From Leucogyrophana mollusca (taxonomy: Eukaryota; Basidiomycota; Agaricomycetes; Boletales), in contig MU266414.1 of assembly GCA_021014945.1 (NCBI GenBank), positions 42,717 through 106,716 of the forward strand: a stretch of 64,000 bases of DNA. The letters run 5' to 3'. The notes below the pieces were generated by a model. That model searched no databases and was not told the origin of the DNA. It was given only the letters and a program-made list of their open reading frames with translations. Made by a program: the position numbers and the translations under genes. Shown here in pieces: positions 48,461 to 60,900 of the stretch (position 1 is the stretch's first letter; every line of letters begins with the position of its first letter).

Positions 48461-49997
48461 TCAAGACTCCTGACTACCTGGATGCAAATGATGGGAGACG
48501 GTGCTATCGACAGCATCGTCTGAGATATCGAAAGGAAGTAATGGGGTGTTCGGAGAGATAACGCCCTCGTAGGGATTTGGTGGCCGATATGGTCTCCCGA
48601 TGCTTGGCGCATACGATTGATTGCGGCTGAGCGAAGCCGCGTTATATGACGCTAGGGGCAACGAATGGCGCGATATAGCCGACACTCTGGTTGACACCGA
48701 GAACCTCGACCCGACAGGCGCTGGTTGACCTTCTACATCAACCATCTGTTGAATGCGTTCCAGGCGTCGGCGTCGTGTACTGATAAACACTACCGTGCCT
48801 AACACCAAGGAAAGCAAGCCAACGAAGGATAGTACTGCGATGACTGCAATGATGGTAGCGCTCAGCTGTTGGGGTTGCGAGTCACCCGCTGCCGACGAGG
48901 AGGTAGGGGCCGATTTACTTGACACCTGCAACGCTGGTATACCAGTCGACGACGTCGAACTGTTCACGTCAAAAGTTGATGTCGAAGGGATTGCGGCGGA
49001 TGGGGGGGAAGTGGGGGAAGACAACAGAGATGTATCCGCTGGTACGGAGTATGTCGAAACGAGCGAAGAAGTACTGGGTGATGCACTGCTCGACGTGGGG
49101 GGGAGTCCACCCGTGGGCTGCGAGGTGGCAAAAACGGGGGACGAATAGAGCGTACCAGAAGCGTCGGGAGGTTGCGAAAGTGTTAAAGAAGTCACCCCTG
49201 CGGTCGACGTGACGAGGTACGAAGTTGAACCTGAAGTCAGCGCCAAAGCCGATGTGCTTGTCGAGGATGCTGAAGAGACAACCATCGTCAACGTCTCGGA
49301 ACTCGAACCCACCGTGGGGCTGGATTGTGAGGGGGGCAGTGACGTGCTTGAGAAAGTTTGTGAGGCCGATGAAGGCGGAGAAGACATTGCTGTGGTCGAA
49401 GACGACGTAGAAGGAGTACTAGATGAACTGTCCATCATGCTGGTTGCAGCCCAGGCAGACGAACTTGGGAGCGGCGATAAGGCCTGCATCGAAGAGGACC
49501 CTTTGAAGGTAAAGAAGATCCATTAGCATTTAAAATAGGCCGAGGCCGCAGGGAAGTACCAGCGGCGGAAGCCAGGGTCGAAGGTCCAGGGATGCTGCCT
49601 CCTACACATGCGCTGGTAGGAGAATAAACTACATGCGTTTCCGGTTCGATGAGTCGCTCGATGGTGGACCGGGTGTGAAACACTGACCTTCATCGCCCAG
49701 TGATCGCAATGCCCGCCCATCGAGATCAGCAGTTCTAACAGTCCCTGTCAAACACGTTATTCGTTCAATTATAGCGACCCTGGACCTCGTCCTGAACTTA
49801 CGAGATGATCGGAAGTCCGCGAGAGAGGTCGATTCACTGGGGACTATGACAGAGTATGCCTCGACCGCTGATGCAGGGCGCGCAGCAACTGCCCTCGCCT
49901 CGACCAGATAGCATGATGAGGAACTGAATGCAGTAAATAAAAAGACAAAACAAAGTAGAAAGTCGGTGGTCAAAATACGAATGGGGGTGCGCAGCAT
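48461..49997 (-). CDS. Ser/Thr-rich single-pass surface protein (Mid2/Wsc-sensor-like layout)
   Basis: Four exons, 49997-49802, 49744-49688, 49628-49560 and 49500-48461, give 453 residues. A signal peptide (LLCFVFLFTAFSSSSCYLVE) is followed by a short folded part and then about 200 residues rich in Ser, Thr and Pro, a likely O-mannosylated stalk. One TM (ATIIAVIAVLSFVGLLSLVL) is followed by a STRRRRLER stop-transfer patch and a 100-residue cytosolic tail with RPYRPPNPYEGVISPNTPL. The layout is that of cell-wall stress sensors or adhesion proteins, but there is no WSC cysteine domain and no specific homology, so the role is inference. The third intron was placed where CTAAT and a pyrimidine tract precede TTCAAAG. 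Confidence 0.78.
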
Positions 49998-50688
49998 CTC
50001 CCACCGCAGAGCGTCAAGCTCAAGAAAGAAAAGCAGAGGGCAAGGAGAGGAAGGAGGTTGCTCGGAAGCAACGAGGGAATATGAATCGGAGCCGCCTGAT
50101 GCATCATCAAGAAGCACCACCGAAAAGTGCACTGCCAGTAGAGTAGCATAGGCTATTCAAGGAAAGGTACGACACCGTGACTGCGAATTTCATGATGACC
50201 GGAGGTGTTTCTGATGGACCTCTGTGAACGAAGGTAGGTGTGCGAGTACGCACGACGTAGTGTAGGCTGGCCTGACCATTTATGCATGGTTCGCAAGGGA
50301 CGCGAAGCGCTAGCTCGTCGACCGTGTGGTCACATTAACTATAGGATGGACCTAGTTTTGACACAGGCTGTCAGCATAGATCCAAAAATATCGACCTTGC
50401 ATACCAGTACACTTGTGTAGCTGTGATGGTAGTCTTGGGGTTTTTCTTATCCTTCACATGTAAAGTATATTCCCGGAGGAACCGTGGTTTCCTGCAGCGA
50501 TGTAGCGACTCGGCCTTGAAGGTACAACAAGATTGGGACCATGGGCAGTCCGGGATTTGGCTGTTCGTGCTCTATAGCCACAGGTCAAGGCAAGTGGAGA
50601 CGGCAAATGCGAAGACGCCCGCCATATCGGTTCATCCCTCATCATCTCGGCAACTTTGCTGCAGGAATCTACACTGGTTGCTTCGGCC
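49998..50688. promoter_or_regulatory. Divergent promoter, surface protein and gene B
   Basis: 691 bp between divergent start codons. No clear TATA element, repeat or ORF of note. Confidence 0.35.
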
Positions 50689-51473
50689 ATGTCTGACAAG
50701 AAAGAGCCCGGGAAAAGGCAGAGCAAAGCGAGCGCTGCAAAGGTTGCAGACAAAGTCCCAGCTTCGAGTTCTGCCAGTGCCAGCCAGGCTGGTAGGAAAA
50801 GAAAAGCCGACGCACAAGGAGACAAGCATTTGGCTTTGACAGAGCCCCAGATGCACGGTCCTTCGCCGAGGAGAGAAGAGCGTCGGTCTGACAGTGAGTC
50901 TGTCTGTATTATCCCCATGGTCTTCTAACTTTGCGCTAAGTCCTTCCAGTACCTCCCCATGTGTTAGACCAGCAACGTGGCCGGCATTCTCATCCTCATT
51001 CTCATTCTCTTCATGCCTCGGATTCTACACATCGTCGCGTGTCTATGGATTTACACTCGCTGAGACGACCGAGCATACCTGCTATCGCACCCCGACCTCC
51101 TCGATCCCGTCGAGCGAGCATGCCAGGTCCCCAAAGAACAATGCTACAACGTACGTATATCCCTCCACTACAGTATTCACATTATGCAATGTCTCGTTCT
51201 ACAGATGCTTGGCACACCGCATTGACCACAGATCCCCTTGCTGACTCTGACGAAGAGAACCCAGACGGCCACGTACGGGCTGATTATGGTACGTGTCTTG
51301 CACCCCGGCAAAGCCTCTTGACGTTTATTCGTGTCACAGTCCGCCGGATGCATGTCATAAGTAGGTTACGCGGCAGGCCTCCTACGCCTGGGTCCGAAGA
51401 CCCCTCACATTCATTGCCAATGGACTCACGAGTACCTGTCCTTGATGCGAGGCGCCGGCCGTTGTTTGCGTGA
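50689..51473 (+). CDS. Small protein B of an uncharacterised family (paralogue of A)
   Basis: Four exons, 50689-50893, 50950-51150, 51205-51288 and 51340-51473, give 207 residues. The N-terminus is charged and low-complexity (KKEPGKRQSKASAAKVADK), then a His-rich run (GRHSHPHSHSLH) and a basic Pro/Arg stretch (RPSIPAIAPRPPRSRRASMP). The shared core follows: GPQRTMLQHAWHTALTTDPL, DSDEE, HVRADY, VRRMHVISRLRGRPPTP. It ends RRRPLFA. Gene A (37817-38271, opposite strand) has the same core, the same two intron positions and the same 84-nt exon. No known domain or localisation signal apart from basic patches. Confidence 0.75.
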
Positions 51474-51871
51474 TGTTCCAGACGCAGGTTTAGTTCATCA
51501 TTTCCAACTTCCTCCGGCTGTACGATACAAATGCTTTTCTTGGACAGTCTTCCCCGTGAAGTCTTCGCGTTTGTGGTGTCATAGCGGACTCCGAACGTGT
51601 GTACTTAGGAGCAACCGAACGTGTCCTACATTCAATTTTGTGAACTAGCTATGGCACAGGTTCCAAAGTGTGTACTGTAATATGTAAGAATAAGGTGAGG
51701 ATGAGGTTGAACGAAGGCGGGGGTGAATATGGGGACAAAAGAAATAAACACGTAACAATGTCAGATAAAAAAAACAGATGCTGGCAAACAATCTAGTCCT
51801 GGGAGTTCAATACATGTGCTTTAGCTATAGTTTCACATCTCCACATACAAAACTACACCCTGACGGATATC
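51474..51871. other. Convergent 3' region
   Basis: 398 bp between gene B and the MIT-domain gene, both ending here. Contains an A-rich run near 51765. No gene seen. Confidence 0.5.
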
Positions 51872-54800
51872 CTACTCCCCAAGCCACTTTTCACGTTGCT
51901 TCGCGAACTTGTCGAGCAACTGTGCCAAGTCACGGATTACAAACGTCAGAACAACGCTAGCGAAGAATTCTGAAGCGCGTTTTAGTTTGACTTCAGCCGC
52001 GGCCCTGACGTCTGAGGGAAATGCAGCGTATATAGGGGCGACAGGCTGTGATAGCAAGGCTTTCGTGTGCTCGTCGATCAGTTGGGCGTGTGAAAAGAGC
52101 CTGCCAAGTCCCGCAACATATGCTGCGGGCGAATCCAGGCTGACAATGCTCAGATTAGTTATTGCGGGGGCGAACAAGACCTCGGCCACTCACGTCTTCC
52201 CATTGGTAAACTTGTCAATTTGCCGCGTGAGTTTACCTCCCCATGATGTGACCTTTGTCAAAAAGATCAGCGCCCCCCAATATCGAAGGGGTCAGTTTAA
52301 GAAAACATACCCCGTTACTTTTCTTCAGCACAAAGCCCTCGCCGACTCCAAGCTTCTTGCCAAAGTTTGTCACCACATTATCACAAACTGACGAAAACTC
52401 CTCCAGCTTGGCAACCCAAGCCTCCGCCTCTTCGTGTCCAACGCTGCCAATGCCGAGGGCGAGTCCGCTGCAGACGCTTCCAGCTCCGAAATATTCTGCA
52501 CTGCATTGCTGCAAATCTTCCAAAGCGGAACAAAGCACCTCGACGACGCGCACCTTCTCCGGTATATTTGCGAGCTTGGCACCTCCTTGTGACCACACCT
52601 CTTGCGGGACGTGCAGGCGGCGGGTGATGTACCCACCCGTCCGTGAAGTCATTGTCGTCGCAAGCAGGTTCATCAGGTGATAAGGTTTCCGCTGACTGTC
52701 TGCGGGGGGTGCAGGTGGCAACGGAGATGTGGGAGTAGTAGGGATATTGGCAGACATAGGCGGTGGAGGGACCAGTCCCATTGCTGAAGGGGGCGACAGA
52801 ATATCATTGTGTAGAACAAGGCTCGGTAATTGTACGCTGATATTTGGGTTGAGTTTCGAAGGATACGATGGTTTGCGCGGGACTGATGTCCCATTCGCTG
52901 AGTGTGGTGGTAGTGGTGGCCGCTGGTCACCAAAAGGAGAAACCCGACCGTTCACGACAGAGGGTCTCCGACCTGGTTGCGATGATGCTCTACTTCGCCC
53001 GATGCCAATTGCTGTGGTGGAGCTGGGAGGGTGAGGTGATCCTCCTGTCCTCGGCGGGGGGAGAGTGAACGCAGAAGGCGAAGTCGAGTCCGTGGGTGAT
53101 GATGAACCCTGTGTGGTCGTCGAGGGAGGGGCCGACATTTTGCTCCGCCTCTGGACGATGGAACCCATTGCTATGGAGCTATTTATGAGGTGTTGGCTAC
53201 TTTGGGCGGTTAAGGACTCTCCACGAGGCCTTGGTGACGCAAACTGCGTCCCGACAGGAGAGGAGGGAGGTTCGGAGAAGGAATGGTTGCGTGGCACAGA
53301 GACGCCATTAGCTGGTAATGGCAACGGAGGTAATGGATGTGACTCTCTCTTGGCAGTCCGTGGCGTATCTGGGCGCCGGGGTAACGACAGAGTGAGATCT
53401 TCGTCTGCATCAAGCTGGACATCTTCGTTCACAGCTGCTAGTCTGCTGCCTGAGCCTGTGCGCTTATGACTGATGGAGTTGCCACGTGAGCGCGTAACTT
53501 CAAGAAACCTAGTGGGCTGGGCAGACGATATTGCTGGGCTGGTGGAGGTTTCAGGAGGGGGTGGTGGGGGTGAAGAAGCTGGGGGAGGGGCAGGAGGAGG
53601 AAGTACAGAAGCAGCCCTGGGTCGACCAACAAATGGCCCCGAGTGCTGGGTCCGAATGGCGGGCAGAGTGGAAGTTCGGTTGAGTGATGAAGAGGATTGG
53701 CCTGGCGGTATATCCACCGCGTCCGATGAGGGTTCTGATGCGGCAGCATAGGGATGAGGAGAGGGTGCGTTCGGGGTTCGGGGAGAGATATCCGAACCAT
53801 GGGTAGAATCGAGGGCAAACATCGCCGAACCTATGCCTTCGTGGGCATCATGCTCATCATGGGGCCCTTTACCAAGCGCGTCGACATGCTGAGGTTCGTC
53901 CTGTGTGTGTTCGGTGGCGTAGGTTGAGGATCTGTGGGAGTCGGAAGCAGGTGAAAGAGATGTTGGTGTTGGTGGTTGCGTGGATTCGGTAGAAATCGAG
54001 GGGGTGTAAACAGAAGAAGGTGAATGAGGGATGGGGGGTATGCTATATATCAGACTCAAGATGTTCATCCGGTCAGCATACGTATCGTGCTGTGCGGATA
54101 GAGCAGATGAGTTTTATTGCAGACATTCCGTTAAAGTTGACTCACTATCGACTTCAGTCTTCTAACCTCCTCCTCCTGTGCTACCACACTCCTCCGACGG
54201 CCGCCACGCCTTCTTCCCGTTTCAGTACTGTCTTCTCCTCTCCGCACTCGTTCCATAACTTCACTAAGAAGAGCCACACTCCGACCATATGCCATAACCG
54301 CAGCATGAGGGTCATCATTGGTCGAGTCAAGCTGGACCGCTTCTCGGGCCAGCTCTAATGCCCTGGTAAGAGCGCGCCGAGACGATGGTCTTGACTCTGA
54401 GGGTGTCTGGGGTTGAGGCGGCGAGAGTAAAAGTCGATCAGGCACAATATCCTGCGAATGTGGCAAGGTCCTTGATGCAGCAGCATGTAGCAAAGACCGA
54501 GGAGGAGGGTCTGATAGAAAATCGGAAGCAGAGGGGATTGTACTTGAAGACGACTGTGGACTGTGCGATGTTGACGCAGATGCTTGGCGACTTTGAGAGA
54601 ACGCGGCCACAGCAGCCAAGTTGGCAGATGCAGCTGGACGACCGGTGCCGCTTTGGCTGCCGCTTGTGCTAGACCTATGCCTTCCTGTGAACTGGGCATC
54701 GTCCATTGCGGTCAAGTCTTCGACAGGGAATCCTGCGGAAGTGGGGGGCACGCTCGGTATGGGCTGACTGGGTGGTGGGCCTGCAGGGGGGAAGTTTGCT

Positions 54801-54961
54801 GCAGAAGAACGTCGACGCTGATTATGAGAAAGGCCAGCCGGGACAAAAGATGACGGGGGCGGGGGGGATGCTGATGAACCGGAGGCTGGCGGGGCGTGGT
54901 CGTGCCATTGGCGTGTGCGGTGAATGATAGAGAGCGGACGGGGGTTAACCTCAAGCTCCAT
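51872..54961 (-). CDS. MIT-domain protein with long disordered middle
   Basis: Four exons; the first (54961-54146) and second (54089-52311) are long, the last ends at 51872; about 973 residues. An MIT (microtubule interacting and transport) three-helix domain lies at about 195-260: ALTRALELAREAVQLDST, AAVMAYGRSVALLSEVMERV and AQEEEVRRLKSIHDTYADRM. MIT domains bind ESCRT-III tails, which points to endosomal or membrane-remodelling work. A 450-residue Ser/Pro-rich stretch follows. The C-terminal 200 residues are again ordered: YHLMNLLATTMTSRTGGYIT, RRLHVPQEVWSQGGAKLANI, EVLCSALEDLQQCSAEYFG, SWGGKLTRQIDKFTNGK and an all-helical end (FVIRDLAQLLDKFAKQREKW). Start ATG at 54961 is the first in frame. 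Confidence 0.82.
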
Positions 54962-56053
54962 AACGACAGCTCAGTAAAGAGAAATTTCAAGGGGCAAAAG
55001 TAGATATGTCGACGAAAGCACAGCCAAATGGGTGTCCAGCCCCAGGTGGACCTGAAACAAGATACCGCAGCTCCGACAAGACCTGCCGCGATCCAATGTC
55101 CGTCCTCCGAGGCAAAGAGATTTTCTAACCGGTCAGAATGCCAGCCAGAGCGCGCAGAAAGAGCACAGGGCTTCGTTTGCAGAAACAAGACACTGTTGAA
55201 TCCTGTAACAATAAGTTGAATTAAGGCCAAGTTTGGCAGTCCCAATGTCCACCTAGATTTGGCCTCTGCAGAACGATTTGTCGGTTTCGCTGCCGACTTC
55301 AAGTCCTATGCATGGGTCACAGTACCGGGACCGCCTGAAGAACACAGAACACAGAAGAGAGTGATTTACGGGCGAGAAGGACGTGGGCTGGAGATTGCAA
55401 CAAGCCCGACCGCGCCTGCGAAAACTATATCCATCCATTAATTTCTTGGTATATTCCCGATTAGGTCATCGGAGTTTCAATAATGCGCTAATCAGACTCC
55501 TACTGGACCGTCGCGGCCAAAATAGTCGCCTCTTCCTCTTGAACGCAATCAAGGATAATTTCGTTTCACAGCCGCTCATGTTCTATTCTGGAATTCGAAA
55601 ACTGCCATACGCCCCAGCCGAACGCTGACCGTACCGCAACTGCCACAAGCCACTCCATGATACGGATGCACATCAGTCATGGTTGTATCCCGCTGCTACC
55701 TCAGCTGATGTGATGGTGATGGTGACGGCGTCGTATTGGGGTTCCGAGGTATAGCCCATGAAATCACATCCAAGACATCAGCGTAGCCTATATGATGAGC
55801 AGAAAATGAGTGAAAGTCTTCGACAAAATGCATTCCAGTACGAAAGGGATTACGGTCGGTCAAAAGGGATCGAAAGCCTCAAGAAACAAACTTGGTAAAA
55901 CTGATATAAGGAATGAAGTGGATTATCCGGGATGTAAAGTCGCAGCGTAGACGTAGCCATAAAAGAGTGGATGGACAATGTGAGAAATGACGGGAGAGAC
56001 CCAAGGGTATATGTGTTGATGCAGTCCAAGATATTTTCGCCAATGGACTTGGA
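54962..56053. other. Intergenic region between MIT gene and septin
   Basis: 1.09 kb. Holds the promoter of the MIT gene and the 3' end of the septin gene. Minus-strand frame 54712-55302 mostly shadows the MIT gene's first exon and is rejected. No gene supported. Confidence 0.45.
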
Positions 56054-57758
56054 TTAGTCTCGGAATTCGCCTTGTGATCCTTGAGCAGCAAGCCGACTCT
56101 CCAGATTTCTGAATATGGTTGGCCAAAGTTAGCTCGTGTGATTTCCATAGAAACATAGAACCGAGTGCATACCTGAGAGATTCTTCCTTGGCTAGGAGCT
56201 CCTGTCGCTTTTCGTTGATCTCTCGTTGGACTTTGAGTTCAATCTCACGGAGCTGATGGGGAGTGTGAATGAGTTACCATTTGCCATCCAATGGAGATGT
56301 AACTTACTTTCTCCTCTTCCCGGCGGAGCTGCTCTTCCTTGAGACGCACACTCTGAGTTGCTAGCTCCTCTGGGAGAATAGAAGAGTCGCTGCGGAGAAA
56401 AGAATGAGCATGGTAAAACACCACAAAAAACATAGGCGAATTCTCACTGCGTGTCCGAGTGAACAGTTCGGGAGAGCTTCTCGGTACGGTAAGTTTCATA
56501 AAGTACGTCATGTGTCAATGACTTCAGGTCACCGAGATGGGAGCTGCCGCAGTCTATCAGCCGAATGTTCTCAACATAAAGTACAGCGAGAAAAACTTAC
56601 TTCAAAAGAGCGCTCCGCAACCTGCTGAAATCGGAGTGCTTTGGGTTGTCGACCTCCGCAATACCCCAAGGGTAGATTCTCGCACGGACGGGCTGTCCGT
56701 CAAGCTCGATCTCTTCTTCGGAACCAATGATCGCGAAGGGCAGAAGGGCCTATATGGCGCAACATAAATAGTGTATCGAGTTTGAAAGTCACTCGGACGT
56801 ACCCGAAGCTCGCTGTTATCCTGGATCGTCTCCTCGTCATCTTCCTCGACGTCGTAGGGGAAGTTATACACCGGAATGTCATAGTGCTCTATGTCTTCCA
56901 TTATCTGCATTCACAAAAGATATCAGAAAGCGATCGTCCGTAGATACGATAGACCCACCCTCTTCTTGAACCCCCGCAGCTCACTCGGAGTCAGCGAGTC
57001 AGCTTTGCCAATGACCGGTATGACGTTGACACGAGGCGACAAGCGGCGCATCAGCTCAATGTCCATCTCTCTCAGGCTGTTGGGAACATCAGTTATGCGC
57101 GTCAAACTCGTGGTGAAGTAACATACGAGTGGCCAGTAGGGGGGATGAAGTACAGAAGGGCGTGCACTCGGTTGTCCCTGAAGCGGGGGTTACGCTTGAT
57201 GCGAGACTCTTCCGCCAAGATGTCGTCGTATTGACGCTCGAGATAACCAACGATTTCCTGGAATCTAGGCAAGACATTTCGGATGAGACGCACGCGTGAT
57301 GATGAGGCTGGGTAAACTCACGCAAACTCGTTGTCGATGTTGTCGCCGAACCCGGGCGTGTCAACAATAGTGAGAGCAATGCGAACGCCATCCTCTTCGA
57401 GTTCTACGTAAAAAGGACACGCTTCGATACCATCTGAACTCGGTAACAAATTCGGTACTGACCGACGTTGGCAGGCTTGATCCTGATGCCTTCCTCGAGA
57501 TGTGCAGTTTCTGGCTGGTCAGAAACCTTGTGGGCCAACACTTCCGACTCGCAAAGAGTGTTGACAAAGGTGGTACGGCCGGTTCCAGAAGCACCTGTGG
57601 GTTGTCGCGCAGAAAAAGTCGAACGACAACGAATATCAAAACGTTGAGAACTGGGCGTAGGATAGTATTTTCTTGGGTAGGAACTGACCGACGACCATGA
57701 GGGTGAACTGCACCCCCTTCTTGACCTTGTTTCCTCTGCGTCTGCCGGCGAAAGACAT
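56054..57758 (-). CDS. Septin, Cdc11/AspA type
   Basis: Septins form hetero-oligomeric filaments at septa and cortex. Start MSFAGRRRGNKVKKGVQFTL at 57758; about nine exons; stop TAA at 56054. GTPase motifs: G1 GASGTGRTT (residues 24-32), G3 DTPGFGD, and G4 VIGKADSLT. The septin unique element region (GIAEVDNPKHSDFSRLRSAL, then HLTDLKSLTHDVLYETYR) is present, and the C-terminus is a coiled coil (LKEEQLRREEEK, LREIELKVQREINEKRQEL). The basic KKGVQFTLMVVGASGTGRTT opening is that of the Cdc11/AspA group. The G1 Lys is Arg, as in yeast Cdc11, suggesting weak or absent GTP hydrolysis (inference). Divergent from MSH1 across 218 bp. Confidence 0.9.
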
Positions 57759-57976
57759 TTTGTGGAAGAGTTTGACTTTTTGGCGTTTGCTTCACACTTG
57801 TGAACAGAGAAACGAAACGAGGAGAATTGTTGGCCGACAGGTTTGAAACTCCGATATGGCCGCGCCACCGTCGCGAATCGTGTCCCGAATTTCAAGCGTC
57901 ACGTCTTGCTTCTGTACATCATAACGCGACTATTACTTATCCTTGTTATTACCATCCTTTGTCCCCATAAAGCCGC

Positions 57977-60900
57977 ATGCATGGAGTAGCATGCCGCCGC
58001 ATAGCCTTTTCCTTTGGACGTCATCGTCTTCATGGCGTGTTTTCGTCTCGGAAGCTGCATGATGCTGCAGCTACATCTCAGTCTGCTGAGCACGCGGTCA
58101 TTGTGACCAAGAAGAAGTTCTCAGAATTGCCGAAAAGGCGCCCTGTGGTGGACGAAGCTATCTCTGCCTGTGAAAAGGCGGAGCCTGGCTTTACATCTAG
58201 CAGTGCGCACTTTGAGCTGTACCTGTGTTGTAACATTCTGACTCTTGCAATGAAACCACGAAATTGATCTCTTAGCTGGCCTCGAAGGATACGCTTTGGA
58301 AACACTTGAGGACGATTGCAAGGAAACAGAGAAACGTAAGAGGCGCAAGGTCTCGCCGCCCCAGTCTCTCTCGGCCGCTGCTGTTACCAGCGAGGCTTCT
58401 TCCTTAGTGAAGCCCAGGCGGCGCCGGAAAACACCAGTTATCGTCGCAAAGCTTGGTAGGATAACCCCACAATTTTCCGGTCTGTACATTGATTCAATCT
58501 GTTCGATAGAAGAAACGTTGGTAGATATTTCACATGTACCAAACAACGTCTTGGCCAAAAAATCGAGGCGTTCGCGAAAGGCAGGTCTAGTGCCAGACGA
58601 GACCCCGGTGCAGATATACAAGCGAACAGCAAAGGCCAAATCTAATGTAACCAACAACAATCCCTCGGATGTGCTCTCCTCCCAAAATACCCCATGCTCG
58701 TCTAAGGGGCCGCGTAACATGCTTGCCACGGAGATTTTAGCGAACCTTGCCAAGTTTCCTCATTGCATACTGCTTACTAGGGTTGGCCAGTTTTACGAGG
58801 TCAGCCTGCTGCATTGACCTGACCTCGCCTAGCTGACTCCTCGTGTAGTCCTACTTTGATCAAGCCATAGAGGTTTCCCGTCTTCTAAACATCAAACTAA
58901 CATCGAGAGTGTGGGACAAGCAAAATATAGCCATGTGCGGCTTCCCCTTGGTACATCTCGACAAACACCTCAAAGTGCTGGTCCAACAACAACAGCGCTT
59001 CGTCGCTATGTGTGAGGAGTTTCCGCGCACCTACGTCTTTGGTCAGAAGCCCGAGTTTGATAGACGTGTGGTGCGGGTCATCACTCCTGGAACACTGATC
59101 GACGAACCCTTTCTCAACCAGTACGAAAACAACTATCTCCTCTCGATCAGCACGAGTCAGTCGTTGGAAGGGGGGACCGACACAGGTTCTGTTGGGCTAG
59201 CGTGGATCGACGTCTCAACCGGTGAATTCTTTGCGAAGACCACCACACTAGAAGAATTAAGGGACGATGTGACTCGTATAAGCCCTCGAGAAATTGTTCT
59301 TGATAATCGTCTGGAAGACCAGGCGTTGCACCCGGTCCGGCAGGTGCTTGTCGACGAAGGCAATTTCGTCTCCTACGTGACGCCGTCAAGGTCTTCTATA
59401 CCCGAGACCTCTTCTGATACCATCTCATTCACGGATGACTTGACATCTCATGACATCGCCTCACCCCCCGCTTTCCCCGTATATACGCCACAAGAAACCT
59501 CCGCCATCAACATTCTTGTCAGTTTCATGCACACCAATATGTTGGAGCACATGCCCCCGCTCTCTATGCCCAACAGAGAAGGCACGAGCGGACGGATGCA
59601 GATTGACTCGCACACAACCAAGGCTCTGGAGATTCGTGAAAGCACAAGAGAGGGCGGCACAACGGGAAGTTTGCTGAGCGTCATCAAGAAAACCGTTACC
59701 AGCAGCGGAACTAGGCTGTTGACTCGCTGGCTGTGTAAGCATCCCGTGCTTCTCGATACCAAAATGATCAACTTTCGCTCCAGGTTCACCAAGCACGTCC
59801 GTGAAAGAGATCCAAGCTCGCCAGTCACTCGTTGCATTCTTCTACAAGAGAACACATCTCCGTGATGACATATTGCAATATCTACACGACGCAGGAGACA
59901 CCTCGCGCATTGTTCAGAAATTCCTACTTGGGCGCGGCGACACAAGCGACTTGTTAGCAATAAATAGGACAATATCTCTCTGGGCTTCCATACAAGAACG
60001 CATTGAGCTTGAAAAAACAATGGAGTCCATTGAAAAGGGTGCTATTCACAACGAAGAATGGCACAGTGTCGAGGCCGTCATGTCTCGCTTAGCCGACCTT
60101 CGTGGACTTTCACATCGCATTAGCATGGCTTTGAAAAATGTCGATGCGTCGGGCGTATCGGTGGAGCTCTCTGGGGAAGACGAACCATCTGACGCTCAGT
60201 CTGTAGAATCCGAGCATACCCAACCAAAGTATGACAGAAGCTATAAGTCGACCATCAAGCCCGAGTGAGTTGATTTAGTCACTTATACACCCGCTTCTGA
60301 TCACTTTCGTTCAGGTTCTCCGAAAGACTAGCCGCCCTGCATTCGTTGTTGGACGACCTGCTACAACAGAGGGAAAATCTGGAGAAGGAATTGCAGGACA
60401 CTTACGGTACGACTGTAACCCAGTCCTCCGATTTCTCTTAGTAACCCATGCCACCAGACGCGCCCTCGCTAACGCTACGCTCTTCCCCTGGACAAGGGAT
60501 GCATGTTCATATTTCGCGAGCGAAACGTGATCAGCTGAAACTCAAAGCATCGCCCCTCTTTATCTTAATCACAGAGAACAATACGACGAGTAGCTTTTTC
60601 CATCAGGTACGACCAGTGCATTCACCTACGCATTCGTTGGTGTATTGAACAAGGGCCAATGATAGCCATGGTCTCAACTGGGTAGTCAGTTAGTAGAGAC
60701 GACTGTTGCCATTGCCAACGCCGAAAAGGAAGCCTTTTGTATCTTGCGCAACGAGGTATGTTCCAGTACTTAATGCGAAACCTAGTCTCAAAGTGTTCCA
60801 CAGGTCAAAGGGTTCTCAGTTTACCTGCGGCGAAATGCTCGTATTATGGATGAACTTGATGTCACAATTGGTTTCGCCAATCTCGCGGCGGAGATGCGGT

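Noticed and set aside
54712..55302. 196-codon minus-strand frame
   Set aside because: Its 3' half overlaps the first exon of the MIT gene in another frame; the MIT frame is clearly the coding one.
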